The notes under the pieces: model-generated
What the model was told of the DNA's origin: nothing
The model's input: the letters and a program-made list of their open reading frames with translations, nothing else
Database searches by the model: none
In this document: piece after piece, positions 1 to 12,531 of the stretch
How the letters are laid out: each line of letters opens with the position of its first letter
Position numbering within the stretch: position 1 is the first letter of the stretch
Program-made: the position numbers and the translations under genes
NCBI GenBank assembly: GCA_030248215.1
Contig: JASANG010003623.1
Span: 124,001 to 188,000 of the forward strand
From: Enoplolaimus lenunculus
Taxonomy: Eukaryota > Nematoda > Enoplea > Enoplida > Thoracostomopsidae
Length of the DNA stretch: 64,000 bases
Direction: 5' to 3'

Positions 1-529
1 AGAAATAACAAGCATACGTGTCATGTTTCTAGGAGAAGGAAGCAAAACTTGTTCAGGTGCCTGGGCCCCACTGCTCCACCGTCGGCTACGACCCAAGCTA
101 AAGCGTGGTATATTAACCTGAATAAATACTTATATATGCGTTACGTAATATTGTTTACCATTCCAGACGTCCACCAACACGTTTTACAGTCGTGGAAAGA
201 AATGAAGAAATGACGCCCCTTAAAAGTAAATTATTTCTCCAACAAATTTAACTGTTACACACATGTTTTTTATGACTTTCTATATTTTTACGCATTCTCA
301 TCTGTGTTTTTTGAACTGCACAGCGCACGTCAGTCATAAGAGTTATGTTATCTTCATCCATGATGACCTGCTAACCTCAATATTTTACACTTTTCGATTC
401 GTGTTGTATTTAAGATTGTAATGCAAGGTTACATATATAACACGCTATATTTATGTTCTTCAGTGCTAACTCGATTGCTGCAATTTTTTTAATGATCTCT
501 AATATGGACATTTTATTCCAACTCAGGCC

Positions 530-680
530 CGTAGCCAGCTCATATTGCTAGCGCGGCTAGAAAATGTTCAGTACAGGCAAGCATGTAAATAGCAAGGTTT
601 CGTTGACGTTACGAGCAAGATTGAAAATTTTCTAGAGGAGCCAAAACCTTCCCATGGAGGCTGAGTCACACCTGCCTCAT
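530..680. mobile_element. CAGGCCCGTAGCC-family relic
   Basis: CAGGCCCGTAGCCAGCTCAT at the left, then 'ttgaaaattttctagagg' and 'catggaggctgagtc'. The right TIR is not preserved. The first 100 bases of the window end 'gtcggctacgac' and may be another relic. Confidence 0.6.
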
Positions 681-720
681 TCCCTGGACTATGGGCCCGT
701 TCCATCTTGTCAAAATCGGT

Positions 721-897
721 GGCCAATGCGAAGAACAGGTGCGGAATAGTATTATAAGTACATTCCTAAGCTTAAGCCTAAGCCTAAGCCGCCTAAGCCT
801 AAGCCTAAGCCTAAGCCAAGCAAAAAATAGTCTAAATTCAGCTTACCATTTTCTAGTCTCACAGAAAAACGTTCCGCCCCTGATGTTTGCATGGGCC
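721..897. mobile_element. TTAGGC-carrying MITE, family A
   Basis: Ends GGCCAATGCGAAGAACAG and (reverse complement) GGCCCATGCAAACATCAG are imperfect inverted repeats, each followed inward by a GCGGAA-type motif. Between them is a run of AAGCCT units (776-820), the complement of TTAGGC. No clean TSD for this copy. Confidence 0.65.
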
Positions 898-2221
898 AAC
901 TCATTGGACTACAGTTTTGATCCCAAATAAACATATTTTTGTGATTAAGTAATGAACAATACAAAGAAACGCGCGTTCCGTTTGGTTTGGCGTTTTTTTA
1001 AATTTACCAGAATCGCATCTGAAATAACTTACCAGTTTGGCGTTATTTTCGTTCGAAAACACATATTCTTTTACTCGAACGCACTGTATGTTTCAGTGAA
1101 ACTTTTTTCGCTGTTTAATTCTTAATTATAATGCAACCTATGTGTAAAAACAATCACACATTCTCTCGTCAATGAAAGTTTTTCAGTGCTGAAATCAACA
1201 GCTTGACAGTATAGATTTTAAATTAGCTTTTTAAAAACGTAAAAAATTTAAGTACATTCTGGTAGGAATCACCAAAATTTCTAATGTAGCACGATAGTTA
1301 GCAGCTACTTAGAAAATACTTAACACAAAAATAGATATACTATTTCCTGGTTCTTTTCTATGAGTAAAAACTGTTTTGTTGGTTGCAATTATTTCGATTG
1401 AAACATCCACATTATTGGCGTGTATGCCGAATTGTCTTTGTAGCACAGTTCACTGTTTTAGTTAACGTTATTACGCCGTGCTGCCGCTAGGAATTCTGAA
1501 GATCCCACACCCTGTGAAATGGCGCCCTGGACCTTGTAAAAAGTATAATCGTTTTACCGACAAAATACCAAAAAAAAATGAAAAAAATTCAAAATGATTT
1601 TGTTTCCGTCTTTCTCATCAAACTGTGCCTTCCATTATTTTCGGTCTAGGATTGTGTTGTTTTGAATGAAGATCAGTGGAGTACGCTTCTTCCATTGATA
1701 CAAACGCCGCCGTACACTTGAAATAATCAGGTTTAAATTATAATTATACGCGCACAACAATCCACATGTTGTTGCGAGTAATGTAAAAGTCCTTTTCACA
1801 CAAAGGTATGGAAGCAGCTACTTTCAAAATGTTGGTCATTGAAGACAGCGGTTGATCGGCTGTGCGTGTTTCTGTTCCTCGTTCTTAAGCCTGAGTAACG
1901 TACAGTGTGTGGCAAGGGGGCATATTAGTGCCCTTTCAGTTATCCGCTAGTTTCACAAATCTGGAGAGACCCTAATGCCAACCTGTCCGTATAACTGAAA
2001 CCACAGTGGTAGTACCTATTACTAAAAATGAGTTCTCGAGGTAAATCAAAGCAATCAAAGACGATTAGGCAGGTAGTAAGGAAACTCGCCAAAAACGTAA
2101 ACAATCTACATAAAATCTATAAAGGATTAATATGTGGACGTTCTAGGTTTAGCTATATTTGTTTTCTTGTCATTGCAAACTGTGGCAAGCAGTGTGTTGA
2201 ATGACTAACATTTTGTAATGG

Positions 2222-2300
2222 TCTAAGCCTAAGTCTAAACTATTAGCTAAGTCTTTACTTTAACCTAAACCTAAGCCTAAGTTTAATCACAGGCTTTAAC
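2222..2300. repeat. Degenerate TTAGGC-like tract
   Basis: Repeated ctaagcctaagtctaaac and cctaaacctaagcctaag motifs. TIRs not identified. Similar isolated tracts lie at 35400-35475, 39565-39660, 40700-40770, 46670-46780 and 57690-57760. Confidence 0.6.
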
Positions 2301-2846
2301 CTTAAATGTGAAGAGAGGTGTGCAAAAGCAGGTTAATCAAAACTAACTTGCCAGCTCGTTAAGTGTTAACACCTAATTTAAGGATATTTAAAGTTATGTA
2401 GTTTTGACGCAATCAATATGTTTTGAATACAATTTGTGTTTCCCAAAGCGATTTTCAACAATTCGTTCAGTAAATGTTTAAAAAAAATTTCTGCGAAAGA
2501 TTTCGAAGTTTCGCTCGCTTGTTAAAATTGTGCAAAGTTACAGTTCAGACGGCTGCGCGTATACATCATTCAGTAGTTCAACACAAAAATGTTTGGCTAC
2601 GCTTTGTTGATTTTTGTTTCACAAGTTCTGTAGCTTTAAATTTAAAAAAACTGAATTTTACGCGTGAGGCATGAAAAATAAATTTGTGATTTTTTTGGAT
2701 TAAATTTGTCGTCGACAATTGAGATCAACCCAAATTTTTCAGTAGGCATTAAGTAAAATTTTCAAGTTTGAATTCAGAATAGGTTTTGGGTTAATTCAGT
2801 GCAAAATTTTGCTTCCTTCACGCGGAGTGTCAAAACCTCAGGTCAG

Positions 2847-3007
2847 GCCCGTAGCCAGCTCGCCTTGTTAGGGGGGAGGGCTAAAATTGTTTTAGGAGGG
2901 GCATATATGGATTTTATTTGGCTAACAAGCGAATTTTAAAATTTTTAAATGGGTCAAAATTTTTTCGGGGGGAAGCTGAGCCCCCTTTTAACATTAAACG
3001 GCCCAGG
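2847..3007. mobile_element. CAGGCCCGTAGCC-family relic
   Basis: CAGGCCCGTAGCCAGCTCGC, G-rich interior, 'attttttcggggggaagctg'. The right end is degraded to 'ggcccaggg'. Confidence 0.6.
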
Positions 3008-3548
3008 GACATATATATCAATTCATGTGGTCCTGTTTGGAGCATTTTGACAACATAATCCAGTATTCCACATTGCCGGATATATTTATTCCTGAGAAGT
3101 ACGACAGTACTTCGAGAAAGTCAGTTATTACCAAGACTCATATAGAAACAGATTGTAACACAGCTAACCACTATTCAATATTGCCGACACTCCGGGGAAC
3201 GCCTTCCTATTAAGTTAGTGGTTACCAAAAAAAGCACAAACCTCTAATTCTCGCAAAAAACATGCACGATATGCACAATGAATCCTTTAAATACGTACAC
3301 AATTCAGAAATCTCAGTATAGCACGATCGTATTAACTTAAAATTAATACGTACTACTGACACCCCAAAATAAAATAAAATGTAAAATTACGACCCCTTTA
3401 CAGATTAGACACAATAAATCGCACAAAAAATTCTGTGGCCCCCTAATTTGAGAAAATTATGTGTACTTGTGCTCGCAGCACAGAGCCTATCAGGGCTCCC
3501 TGGTTGTCGCAAAAAGTAAGTGAATGAATATATTTACGGCTTTCTAAT

Positions 3549-3839
3549 GGCGGGATTCACGTTATAACTGAGGCAGTCGGGTCACGTTTTGTCACATGTT
3601 GATTCGACATCAACACAAATTTTTGCTACCATCATATGATATGGACAAGTGAAAAATCTAATATCATAGGATGTTGCTATACAAAGCACGGGCACACAGT
3701 TTATCTCAACATATAAGTGTTTGAATGTCACGTGACACTATCAGACAAACTTGGGTTTCATCGCAGACAAAATATTGCGCAATATGTAGGATGTGACAAA
3801 ACGTGACGATATTTGCTCCATTTATAACGTGAACGCCGA
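3549..3839. mobile_element. TIR element (about 290 bp)
   Basis: Left GATTCACGTTATAACTGAGG ... GTCACGTTTTGTCACAT; right (reverse complement) GTTCACGTTATAAATGGAGC ... GTCACGTTTTGTCACAT. TIR about 46 bp. No TSD found and only one copy in the window. Confidence 0.75.
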
Positions 3840-5021
3840 CTGCGAAAGTAACTCTTGTGTGCGCGTACTAATATATACACAAGTAGAACCTCCAAAATTC
3901 GTGAACAGACATCTCGTCTGACACCACAATTTTCTCAAGACTAAGCACTTATATTCAACGCAAATTTCTGCAAAAGTTACACTTCACAAAGATTTCAGAT
4001 AAAACGCTAACAGCTCTAACTAAAAAATTATCGCACACAACGGGATTTAAATAATCTATGTGCCCTCCTCGCAAACTAAGTAACTAGTTGCCTATAGACG
4101 TTCGTATAGAAAAAAATCAATGTAAATCGCGCGTATAAGTTGCTAAACAATCTCGCACTGGGCTAATATACTAGCGAACGGAACGGTTAATAGGATTCTA
4201 GAATTTTTCGACACATTCTGGAAATCTTCCAAATATATTAAAACAAATAAAATGTCCAAACAACCTAGTATTTCTTACAATTTCTAACCTTTACTTTTGC
4301 TGAAAATCAACACAAAGCTATTTGTGCTAAAGTTTAAGTTTTTCTAAAAGTTAAACTTTAAAAACGGCTCAAAAATCTAAAGTATGTTGTTTTTACCAGA
4401 GAACTTTATTTTAAAAACAAAATTAATCATTCAAATTGCCTAAAAACCTTAAATTACTGCGTTTTGACGAAAATCCAGACTTTCAAATTTAGGTAATATT
4501 TTGCAAAAAAATTTCTTGTAAACCATGCTTTGGCTTTGAAGGGTTGTTTCAATATTTTTTAATCATCAGAAGTGCCGTTTTTTAATTTTTTTCGAAAAGG
4601 AGCTCGACTGTATTTCAAATTAAAAATTTATTCAGTGCAAAAATATGTAGTCCGGTTCTCCAGTCACAATCAGTAAAGAGGTTTTAAATTTGCGTCATCA
4701 AATCACAATCCACAACTAAATTGTAAAGGTATCTCCCGCTGCTAATTTTTATGGCTAAGCGCAAAACAAAGCGTTTAAACATAAAATAACAATAGCTAGC
4801 CGGCAAATTTAAAAAATGGGCAGGAGTTTGCATAAAAAGACAAACAAAAATTTCTAAAAAACCATCAAATGAGCCTAAAGTAATATTTAATAACCGAAGA
4901 CTCCAATCTGATGTTGTTAGTCTTAGATAAGCATGAATTTTATAAATGTTGACTTTATAAAAGTATATTAAGGTTGATTTTTTAATAGGTTGCATAAAGT
5001 TAAATAATAGTTGATATCACT

Positions 5022-8000
5022 ATGGATCTCGCATTCTTTGCCTGGTTGTTCAACTTTACTCTTCTCTGGTCAATTTCTCGTGCTCAATTGACTCGTAACT
5101 ACCCGCCAACGTGGCGCAACGTTGATTGGTTAATTGGAAAATGGCGTTCAGAATTTGATGGCAAAATGGTTTGGCCTACTGTGCCAACACTAACTTACGG
5201 CGAAGTGTTTGAACTTATGCCGGCACCAATTTCCTTTGAAAATTCAATACCCATGCTGAAAATGAGGTAAGTGACTTGCAACCCAGAAGGAAACCGGCTC
5301 GTCTTCATCACATTCACAAGAGTATGGGTTGCGCTATACGGCGCCGTCCGTCACCCGCACGGTGTCGTCCGTTACCCGCACGTTGTCGTCCGTCACCCGC
5401 ACGGTGTCGTCCCTCACCCGCACGGTGTCGTCCGTCACCCGCACGGTGTCGTCCGTCACCCGCACGGTGTCGTCCGTCACCCGCACGGTGTCGTCCGTCA
5501 CCCGCACGGTGTCGTCCGTCACCCGCACGGTGTCGTCCGTTACCCGCACGGTGTCGTCCGTCACCCGCACGGTGTCGTCCGTCACCCGCACGGTGTCGTC
5601 CGTCACCCGCACGGTGTCGTCCGTCACCCGCACGGTGTCGTCCATCACCCGCACGGTGTCGTCCGTCACCCGCACGGTGTCGTCCGTCACCCGCACGGTG
5701 TCGTCCGTCACCCGCACGGTGTCGTCCGTCACCCGCACGGTGTCGTCCGTCACCCGCACGGTGTCGTCCGTCACCCGCATGGTGTCGTCCGTCACCCGCA
5801 CGGTGTCGTCCGTCACCCGCACGGTGTCGTCCGTCACCCGCACGGTGAACGACGGCGCCATACGGGTGACGGGTGGCGACAGACGGTGACGGATGGTGCC
5901 GTACGGGTGACGGACGGTGCCGTACGGGTGACGTACTTCGTCGTACGGGTGACGGACGGAGGCGGACTGCGCCGCACGGGTGACAGACATTGAAGGCCGA
6001 CGCCTTACGGGTGACGGACGGTGACAGACGGCGCCGTACGGGTGACGGACGCTGATGGACGGCACCGTACGGATGACGGACGGTGACGGACGGCGCCGTA
6101 CGGATGACGGACGTGACGGACGGCGCCGTAAGGATGACGGACGGTGACGGACGGCGCCGTACGGATGACGGACGGTGACGGACGGCGCCGTACGGGAGGT
6201 AGACGGTGAAGGACGGCGCCGTGCGGGTGACGGACGGCGCCGCACGGATGACGGACGGTAATGGACGGCGCCGCACGGATGACGGACGGTAATGGACGGC
6301 GCCGGAGGTCAAGTATAGCGCAACCATAATTGAACTTCATAATTATATATTGCATCAAAAATAGTTGTTTTAAATACGAAATACAACATCATACGAACAA
6401 TAAAAATAAACACATTTAATACAAGGCTTAAAATAGCTGCTAGCGCTTTATTTCAAAAAGCCTTTTTCGCTGCTGGGCTCGCTAGTAAATACTTTTACTT
6501 GAAAATATACTTTCTCAAAATTAAATCTTGACTACGCCCCTATTTTTGATTTCTTTATAGTTCGTACTCTTGGTCGCACAGCACCAAAGATCACTTTTTA
6601 GATACTTATGGCTATTTAAGTGTTGACGAAGGAGGAAACGCAACGCTGGTGGCAACAATGAACAATGGTAAGGTTGTGTTTGTGATATTTTGTCAAATAT
6701 TAACACTTATATGAGAGAACCAGCTACCTTACACCTACCCGCTTATTGAGGGATCCGCGGGCACTTGGGGGCTACCAGCTAACTCGCGAAGTTGCGTCCG
6801 CTTATGCATGTGACAAAGTGGTGTGTAGATGGGCTGAAATAATGGAAAACAAAACGAGCTAGAATTTCTTTTGAATGTCGAATAAGATCTTTTTCATCAA
6901 TTAATGTACAATTCATAGCCCGACAGCTTGTCGCCCAATAGTGTCCGTCCTAAAGCCTTTGAATAAATCTAAGTATAATACAAATACTAAGCGTAATCCT
7001 AAGTTTAAGCATAACATAATGATGGGAGACGAATCGTCGATTCGATGAAATTTCGAATTACAGGTTGTCGGACGGCGAATTGTCGTGGCAGCTCATATAA
7101 AAAGGCAACTCCTTTATCAAACAAAGTTGCGCTCAAGGGCGTATATAAGAAGGAATAGGTGGATATATTCTTCGAAGTTTCGGAAAAGACCTAAAAAGAC
7201 CATTTTACGGGATGTAGATTAACCTACAGAGTATAAAAAATATTCTTGCTCGCTACGCGCGATAGAAAACCTTTATACCAATGCAATGCAATTTCAACAA
7301 TATCACTGCCTACACTTGCTGACTTTTCAAAGGATAGGGTGATGAACACTGAAGCCAGGAAAGCTTCGATGCGCTGCACTCTGACCTTGAAACCAAAAAG
7401 CTTCAGTGCGCAGCGCACTTGAACTTTTTGGCTTAGTGTGCGGCATACTTTAATAGCAAAGAAGCTTCAGCGTGCGGCACACTGAAGCCAAAGAAGGTTC
7501 AGCGTTCATCACACAACCCTCTCAAAAGTCGCCTGGTGTGCGCATGATGGTGAAGAATTTGCAAATATGCCGTAGCCCAAGGCGTAATTTAGCCCAATTC
7601 GGAATTGGACTAGCCCAATTCCGAATTGGACTAGTCCAGGGCATAATTCCTTCTATTCGAGAAGTGCACGCCGTGTGCTTGATTACTGCCTTAATAGCAT
7701 ACTCAAATACGATTGCCTTTTGCGAATACTTTTTTCAGATTAGCTAAGTAATCGCCACCTGTTAGTTAGCAAACAGTTTGTTTCACTGAGTAAAGTGGAA
7801 TCAAGCAGCATTACGACTATCAAGTAAACAATCAGAAAACGCACAGCTTATCACACATGATTCCGCCTTGGGCTAGCACCAATCGTAATTCCGGTTTAGA
7901 CTAGCCCAATACGGAATTGGGCTGAATTATGACTTGGGCTACAATATATATGCCTTCCCGAAATGAAACCCTGGCTACGCCGCTGTTGTGTTCCAATCCC

Positions 8001-8831
8001 GACCTCATATATTTTGTGTCTACCGTTTCAGGTTTCAACACCTTAGAAGTCGGCCCTGCAACGTATGGTTTAATTAATTTGGGACTTAGAGAAATTGGTC
8101 GCATGACGATTGCCAGGCAAATTCCTGTCGAGGATGTGAGAATAATTAATATTTAGTGTTGGAAATACTGCACAATATATTTTTAAAACGCTCTTCAAGG
8201 AGACAGTTTAAGCGTTACAATGATTTTTGAATTAACGATTGAGGTAACAGCTCAGGTTTGACTTCAGTTTTATTTTATAAATATAAAACTTGAAACAATA
8301 GTGGAACAAATACGTTTACAACACCTCTGCCTCCGGCTCTGGCTCCGCCGAAAATTGACATCCGTTTCCGGCTCCGCTAGAAGTTTTGCCGGTAGCTCCA
8401 GCAACTTCGGTAGCGCAATTGTTCGCATTTTTGCTTGGCCCTCATTTAGTTTACTTGTCGTTTTAGGGCAATTTTGAATTTTAGCAGCTGAAATTTTTCT
8501 CTCTAAAAAGGTGCTTAAAAATAAATTTTAGGCAACACTTTGAAGATAAAATTACCAAAGTGTCATATTTCAGATTAACCGACAATTTAGATTAATTGAT
8601 CAAAATTATATGGAACAAATAATTTCAATGCGAACAACCCAGCATCCACCAACCGGAATGCTTGAGCACGCACGAATTTTATACGCCCGAGTTAAAGAGC
8701 CAACTACAACAACGTCGACAACAACCACAACAACAACAACTACTACAACTACAACTCAACCACGTGTTGAATCCAAGTTTGGCGTTGGCATTGAAGCTGC
8801 ACGGGTGCCTCAAGAAATAAGACAGCAATAG
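5022..8831 (+). CDS. Secreted THAP4/nitrobindin-like heme-binding beta-barrel protein, 4 exons
   Basis: Exons: 5022-5266, 6561-6667, 8032-8135, 8574-8831. Introns have GT..AG ends (donors gtaagt, gtaagg, gtgaga; acceptors ttatag, tttcag, tttcag) and the phases join to 237 residues plus TAG. The N-terminus is hydrophobic (residues 1-21, predicted cut near SRA|Q), so the product should enter the secretory pathway. Residues 37-60 contain LIGKWRSEFDGK followed by WPTVPTLTYGE, the start of the nitrobindin/THAP4 C-terminal barrel; exon 2 gives a Trp-containing strand and 'ATMNNG'; exon 4 gives QFRLIDQ, EQIISM and a late His (about residue 184) where the family has its proximal heme ligand. A Thr-only stretch (about 196-213) follows, likely O-glycosylated, then a short tail. 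Family members bind ferric heme and react with NO or peroxynitrite; that activity is inferred here. No THAP DNA-binding domain is present. A possible trans-splice acceptor (ttttttaatag) lies at 4976-4988. An AATAAA is at 9186. Confidence 0.85.
5326..6326. mobile_element. PIF/Harbinger-like foldback MITE, expanded copy in intron 1
   Basis: It begins GGGTTGCGCTATAC and ends GTATAGCGCAACC, an inverted pair shared with copies at 22449, 28121 and 58461. The left arm is a 21-bp minisatellite of a CCGTCACCCGCACGG core; the right arm is a looser array of the reverse complement (GCCGTACGGGTGACGGACGG), so the whole element could fold into a long GC-rich hairpin. It lies entirely within intron 1 of the nitrobindin-like gene. 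The long ORFs seen here in several frames on both strands are by-products of a repeat unit whose length is a multiple of three. Confidence 0.8.
5341..5848. repeat. 21-bp minisatellite, about 24 units
   Basis: Near-identical tandem units of 21 bases (GTCGTCCGTCACCCGCACGG plus T) with only scattered single-base variants (for example at 5373, 5643, 5780). The uniformity indicates recent expansion or homogenisation. No spacers separate the units, so it is not CRISPR-like. Confidence 0.95.
6917..7085. mobile_element. TTAGGC-relic TIR element, family C (intron 2 of nitrobindin-like gene)
   Basis: Left GCCCGACAGCTTGTCGCCC; right (reverse complement) CGCCGTCCGACAACCTGT. Interior: cctaaagcc, ctaagtataatac, cctaagtttaagc. 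A related element is at 12532. Confidence 0.45.
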
Positions 8832-9215
8832 TTATCAATCAAGGTGCGACCAGAGGTCTACCTCCAACTCCTGCTGGAAACCGACCATCACCCCGTTCAG
8901 AATCTGTAATTATGCTAGTGGAAATTTTCGTATTTTGTACAAGTTGTGTGCATCAGGGATATTGCTTACAAATTTAAGATAATTTTTGATATCATTTAGC
9001 CAACGAGTGCTTAAATTGCTAATTCAGCATCGTGCTTATTACATAATTATGTTTCGCCTGCGGCTCTGGCTTTATTACCTCTGGGCGTACCTTGGTTTTC
9101 CATCGTAACCTTTTGAAAGTTTACTACTGTCACGCGTTTGTAAACTTCTTTAGTGACGTTCTTGTACAATACGATCAATTAGAACAATAAATAGGGACGT
9201 AAATACCACTACTGT

Positions 9216-9367
9216 ACCCATATATGTTACTTTAGGAGCAAAACAGCAGTCTATGACTAAATCTTGAGCGTAAATCTAAGCAAAAAATAGTTTAAAGACT
9301 AAATCATTAATGCCTCGAGGAAAGTTACGATATACCGTACGATGCCCTCAAAAGTAACATGGGTCGA
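9216..9367. mobile_element. TTAGGC-relic MITE, family A
   Basis: Left end CCCATATATGTTACTTTAGG and right end CCTCAAAAGTAACATGGG are inverted. The interior has decayed tract (taaatctaagc, ctaagcaaaaaatag) and the conserved 'aaaaaatag' motif seen beside the array in other copies. Confidence 0.55.
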
Positions 9368-10406
9368 ACTTAATTTTCGTCGCCCGACAACTCTAGTAGT
9401 CCGACATTTCGACGTCCCTGACTTGTCGCCTGTCGGCGGGTAGGGCAACGTGTCGTCCTGATAACTCGTCAACCCCGACTTTTTACCCAGACCACTCGCA
9501 CTCGTTGGGTCGACGAGTTGCAGTACCTTGCGTGCGACAAGTTAAAAATACCGGAATCTGAACTGAAAAACAAAAAATACTTGTTGCCAAAATTCATTTT
9601 TACGCTATTTTATCGCTGTTAATGGTGTAAAGACAATTTAGAATCCCTAAATCCTGAAACATATGCAGTACTTAGGCGGAAACGTATGATAAATTAAGGA
9701 GTATGGCATAAATTGAAAATTTTGGCAATACACGCACGGACAAGTTTAGAAAAGTAAGTTTGAATTAAAATGCCAATTTTTCTTAAATTTTGGAATGAGA
9801 AAAATTTTCGATACCGAAAAAACGGGAAAATTCGGTGAAAAAATACTAAATTTATTACCGGAACAGGATAAACAATGAGCTTATAGCTCAGACTAAGCCA
9901 AAGCCAAAAATTAATCTAAAGCTTAAACTTACTCTACCGCAGTCCCACAGAAAAACGTTACGCCACTGATCTTTACATGGGACAGATTAACTATCAAAAC
10001 GAATTGGACAGAAAATTTGTTACGATTTATTGCTAAGTGTTTTTGGTTTCACGCTCGCTTCGCTCGTGAGATATTTTTTCTCCGCCCAAGAGAAATTTCT
10101 GGATCCATCGCTAAACAGAACCTGTACATCTCTTGACTCCAAACAGGATAGTGTCGTAACATTAAAAGACTGCTATAAGCACTAGAAATTTTATTGCACG
10201 ATTGTAAAATTATTGTTTTGTCTTCAAAGCTCAAAGACGCAATTGGATAGTTTTGGTTGAAAACGCCACTAAATGCGAGGTTTGGGTCGGTGACAAGGTT
10301 ATGCAAGATCATGTTACGCTTGTCAGAACTGCACGGGTGGGCGACCCCTTTTCTCGAAGTACTGCGATCATACATGGTTTTTCCACATAATTTCTCCGAA
10401 ACATAT

Positions 10407-10530
10407 TGGCTCTAGTACAGACAGTTTCTGCTTATTAAGCTAAGGACAAGCTTAAATACAAGAGCCGCTAAGGGTAAGCGTACTTCTAAGCCTAAGCAGA
10501 AAATGCAGAAGACAAGAGCCCAATTTTTTC
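10407..10530. mobile_element. TTAGGC-relic MITE, family B
   Basis: Left GGCTCTAGTACAGACAGTTT and right (reverse complement) GGGCTCTTGTCTTCTGCATT are inverted. The interior holds taagccta-type relics. Same ends as the elements at 28089, 50590 and 52204. Confidence 0.5.
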
Positions 10531-11047
10531 TTTGTTTTAAAGGTAAATTTGATCTATTTTTATTGCGTATTCACACAAAAATGTATATAGCTACCAAAAT
10601 GTGGGAAGGCGTGTATTACGACAGCCCTTTGGCAATAGTTTACTAAACCATTAACTGAAAGTGGTTTGGGGGCTCAAGTAGTAGTGTAGGCAAATGTCTA
10701 AGCCTACGCCTTCGCCTACTGTTACTACAGTTTAAAGCTATACCTACGCCAAAGTAAAACAGTTTGTTTAAGATTACTCTATTGCAGTTCCACGCGAAAA
10801 CAGTACTACGCCCTTACAGGTAACTTTGGATACCACACGTTTTATATATTAAAGTATTTCTGTTCTGCGAACCAAAGCGAACGTTGTCTCATCATCACGA
10901 ATAATTCAGCAATTTTTATTGCCGCAAACAAACATAAATGAGTAAAATGCTTCCTATATTTTCAACATTTAAGCGCCGTCAAAACACACTTCATGTGCTG
11001 GTGGTCGCATCTGACAAACAGTAATTTAACGAATTGCACCAAACGCT

Positions 11048-11310
11048 GGCCAATGTTACTTTTAGGGCGGTAACAGTAAATTAAGCGTATTCCTAAGCCT
11101 AACCCTAAGTCTAAGCGTTAAAAAGCGTATTCCAAAGCCTAAGTCTAAGCGTTAAAAAGCGTATTCCAAAGCCTAAGCCTAAGCCTAAGCCAAAGCGTAA
11201 GCGTTCCTAAGCCTAAACCTAAGCCTAAGCAAAAAATGTAGTCGAGAATGTAAGCCAACTCTGTTACAGATCCACCAGAAACCGGGACGGCCCTAAAAGT
11301 AACATGGACC
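11048..11310. mobile_element. TTAGGC-carrying MITE, family A, with TSD
   Basis: TIRs GGCCAATGTTACTTTTAGGG / GGTCCATGTTACTTTTAGGG. Flanking 8-mers caaacgct (11040-11047) and caaacggt (11311-11318) match at 7 of 8. The interior is an AAGCCT array (complement of TTAGGC) with an internal ~48-bp duplication around 'gttaaaaagcgtattcc'. Confidence 0.8.
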
Positions 11311-11618
11311 CAAACGGTAGTGGCAGATCCAGAGGACATTTTTTGTGTTCCGCAGTTTTACAGTTTTAAAACACGTCTATTGATGTTTCAACATTGTGAA
11401 ATCGCGGCTGAGACGCAAAAATTTTGGATTACTGAGTTATTAACCTCGTCATACCTGTCATTTTGGCTATAAAACACGGTGTTAGCTTCAGATGAGCCAT
11501 ATGCATAGTAAACTTTTCACAACGGCAAGACCATCGAAGGCATACACCCCCATCCTAAATGGATCAGCCACTGCCCAAAGTTATGCATCAAAATTGCATA
11601 CAAAATGAAATATTGCGT

Positions 11619-11934
11619 GGCCCATGTATAAAAATTAGGCAGCCCATGTATAGAACAGAGCCGAATCGTTTTCCGGCGGGGCTGTAATCGAGTCAATTTA
11701 AGCCTTACACTAACTTTTGAAACTTAGGCTTCTGTTTAGGTTAGCACTTAGGCTTATGCTTAATAGGCAGGTCCCTATACTAAGCATGCTGCTAATCTTT
11801 CGAATGTAGGCCTATGTAAAGATCAGGGGCGATACAATTTTCTGCACGACTGCATTAGGATTAGGCTTAGGCATTTGCTTATACTACTGCAATGGCCCTG
11901 TTCTATACATTGGCCTAAATGTACGTCTAAATAA
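11619..11934. mobile_element. TTAGGC-carrying MITE, family A (degenerate)
   Basis: The left end carries a doubled GCCCATGTATA (11619 and 11642) followed by GAACAGAGCCG; the right end is GGCCCTGTTCTATACATTGG (11894-11913) plus CC. The interior has scattered ttaggct/aagcct units in both orientations. No TSD found. Confidence 0.6.
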
Positions 11935-12531
11935 TAACAATAATTCGGTTTAATCCATATGTTTTAGGTAAATATCGTTGCGTACAAGACCGTTATCTTT
12001 TGTTGATGATTTTGCACTGTTGTTAATTGCCTGAAATCCAACAGTATAATTTGTTATTGTTTCAAGCAAATTATCATAGATCTGGACGTCGTGGTCCACA
12101 GTACTGTATCCACTACCCACATCTTTAAACTTTATTAAATAAAAAATAAACGGACATGGAAATCAACAAAAATGCTACAAAGCAAGTCAGTTCAGTTACA
12201 AATTAAACTTGCTATTTGCTGTAGCAGCGAATTTTAAATTTGGAAACCCCTCGTTTAAAAATACAAGTTCTAGCGATTGGTGCTCGAGCTATTTGTAACA
12301 AACGACACTTTATGCAGTACCTAAACTATTTCCACATCTAGAGCAACAATTTGCGCTTGCGTTAGTGCCACTTGAAACATCAGTAGTGTAGCGAGACTGA
12401 CACGAAATGTGTTGCGATTGTTGGCACAATAGTTGTTGTTTCAGCGAAACATGCTCAGATACAAGAACATCGACCTATAATTGGAGCAAATGCACTACTG
12501 CAAGCAAGCTAAAACACGACAATTCTTCACC

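Larger units (their letters stand above)
1..5021. other. Gene-poor repeat region upstream of the nitrobindin-like gene
   Basis: Apart from the MITEs at 530, 721, 2847 and 3549 and the tract at 2222, I see only AT-rich sequence without coding support. Bases 1920-2030 hold a weak inverted pair (tttcagttatccg / cgtataactgaaa). Confidence 0.5.

Noticed and set aside
5341-5848. CRISPR-like array
   Set aside because: Units are head-to-tail with no spacers, and the context is eukaryotic.
5271-6358. Long ORFs on both strands (up to 337 codons) with VRHPHGV-, SVTRTV- or HRAGDGR-type repeats
   Set aside because: They are generated by a 21-bp minisatellite, a multiple of three, which leaves several frames open at once. 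The locus is a transposon in an intron.
10049-10375. 108-codon minus-strand ORF
   Set aside because: Its C-terminal part reads through a dispersed repeat end (AGAAATTTCTGGATCC) and the rest has no recognisable motif or splice partner.
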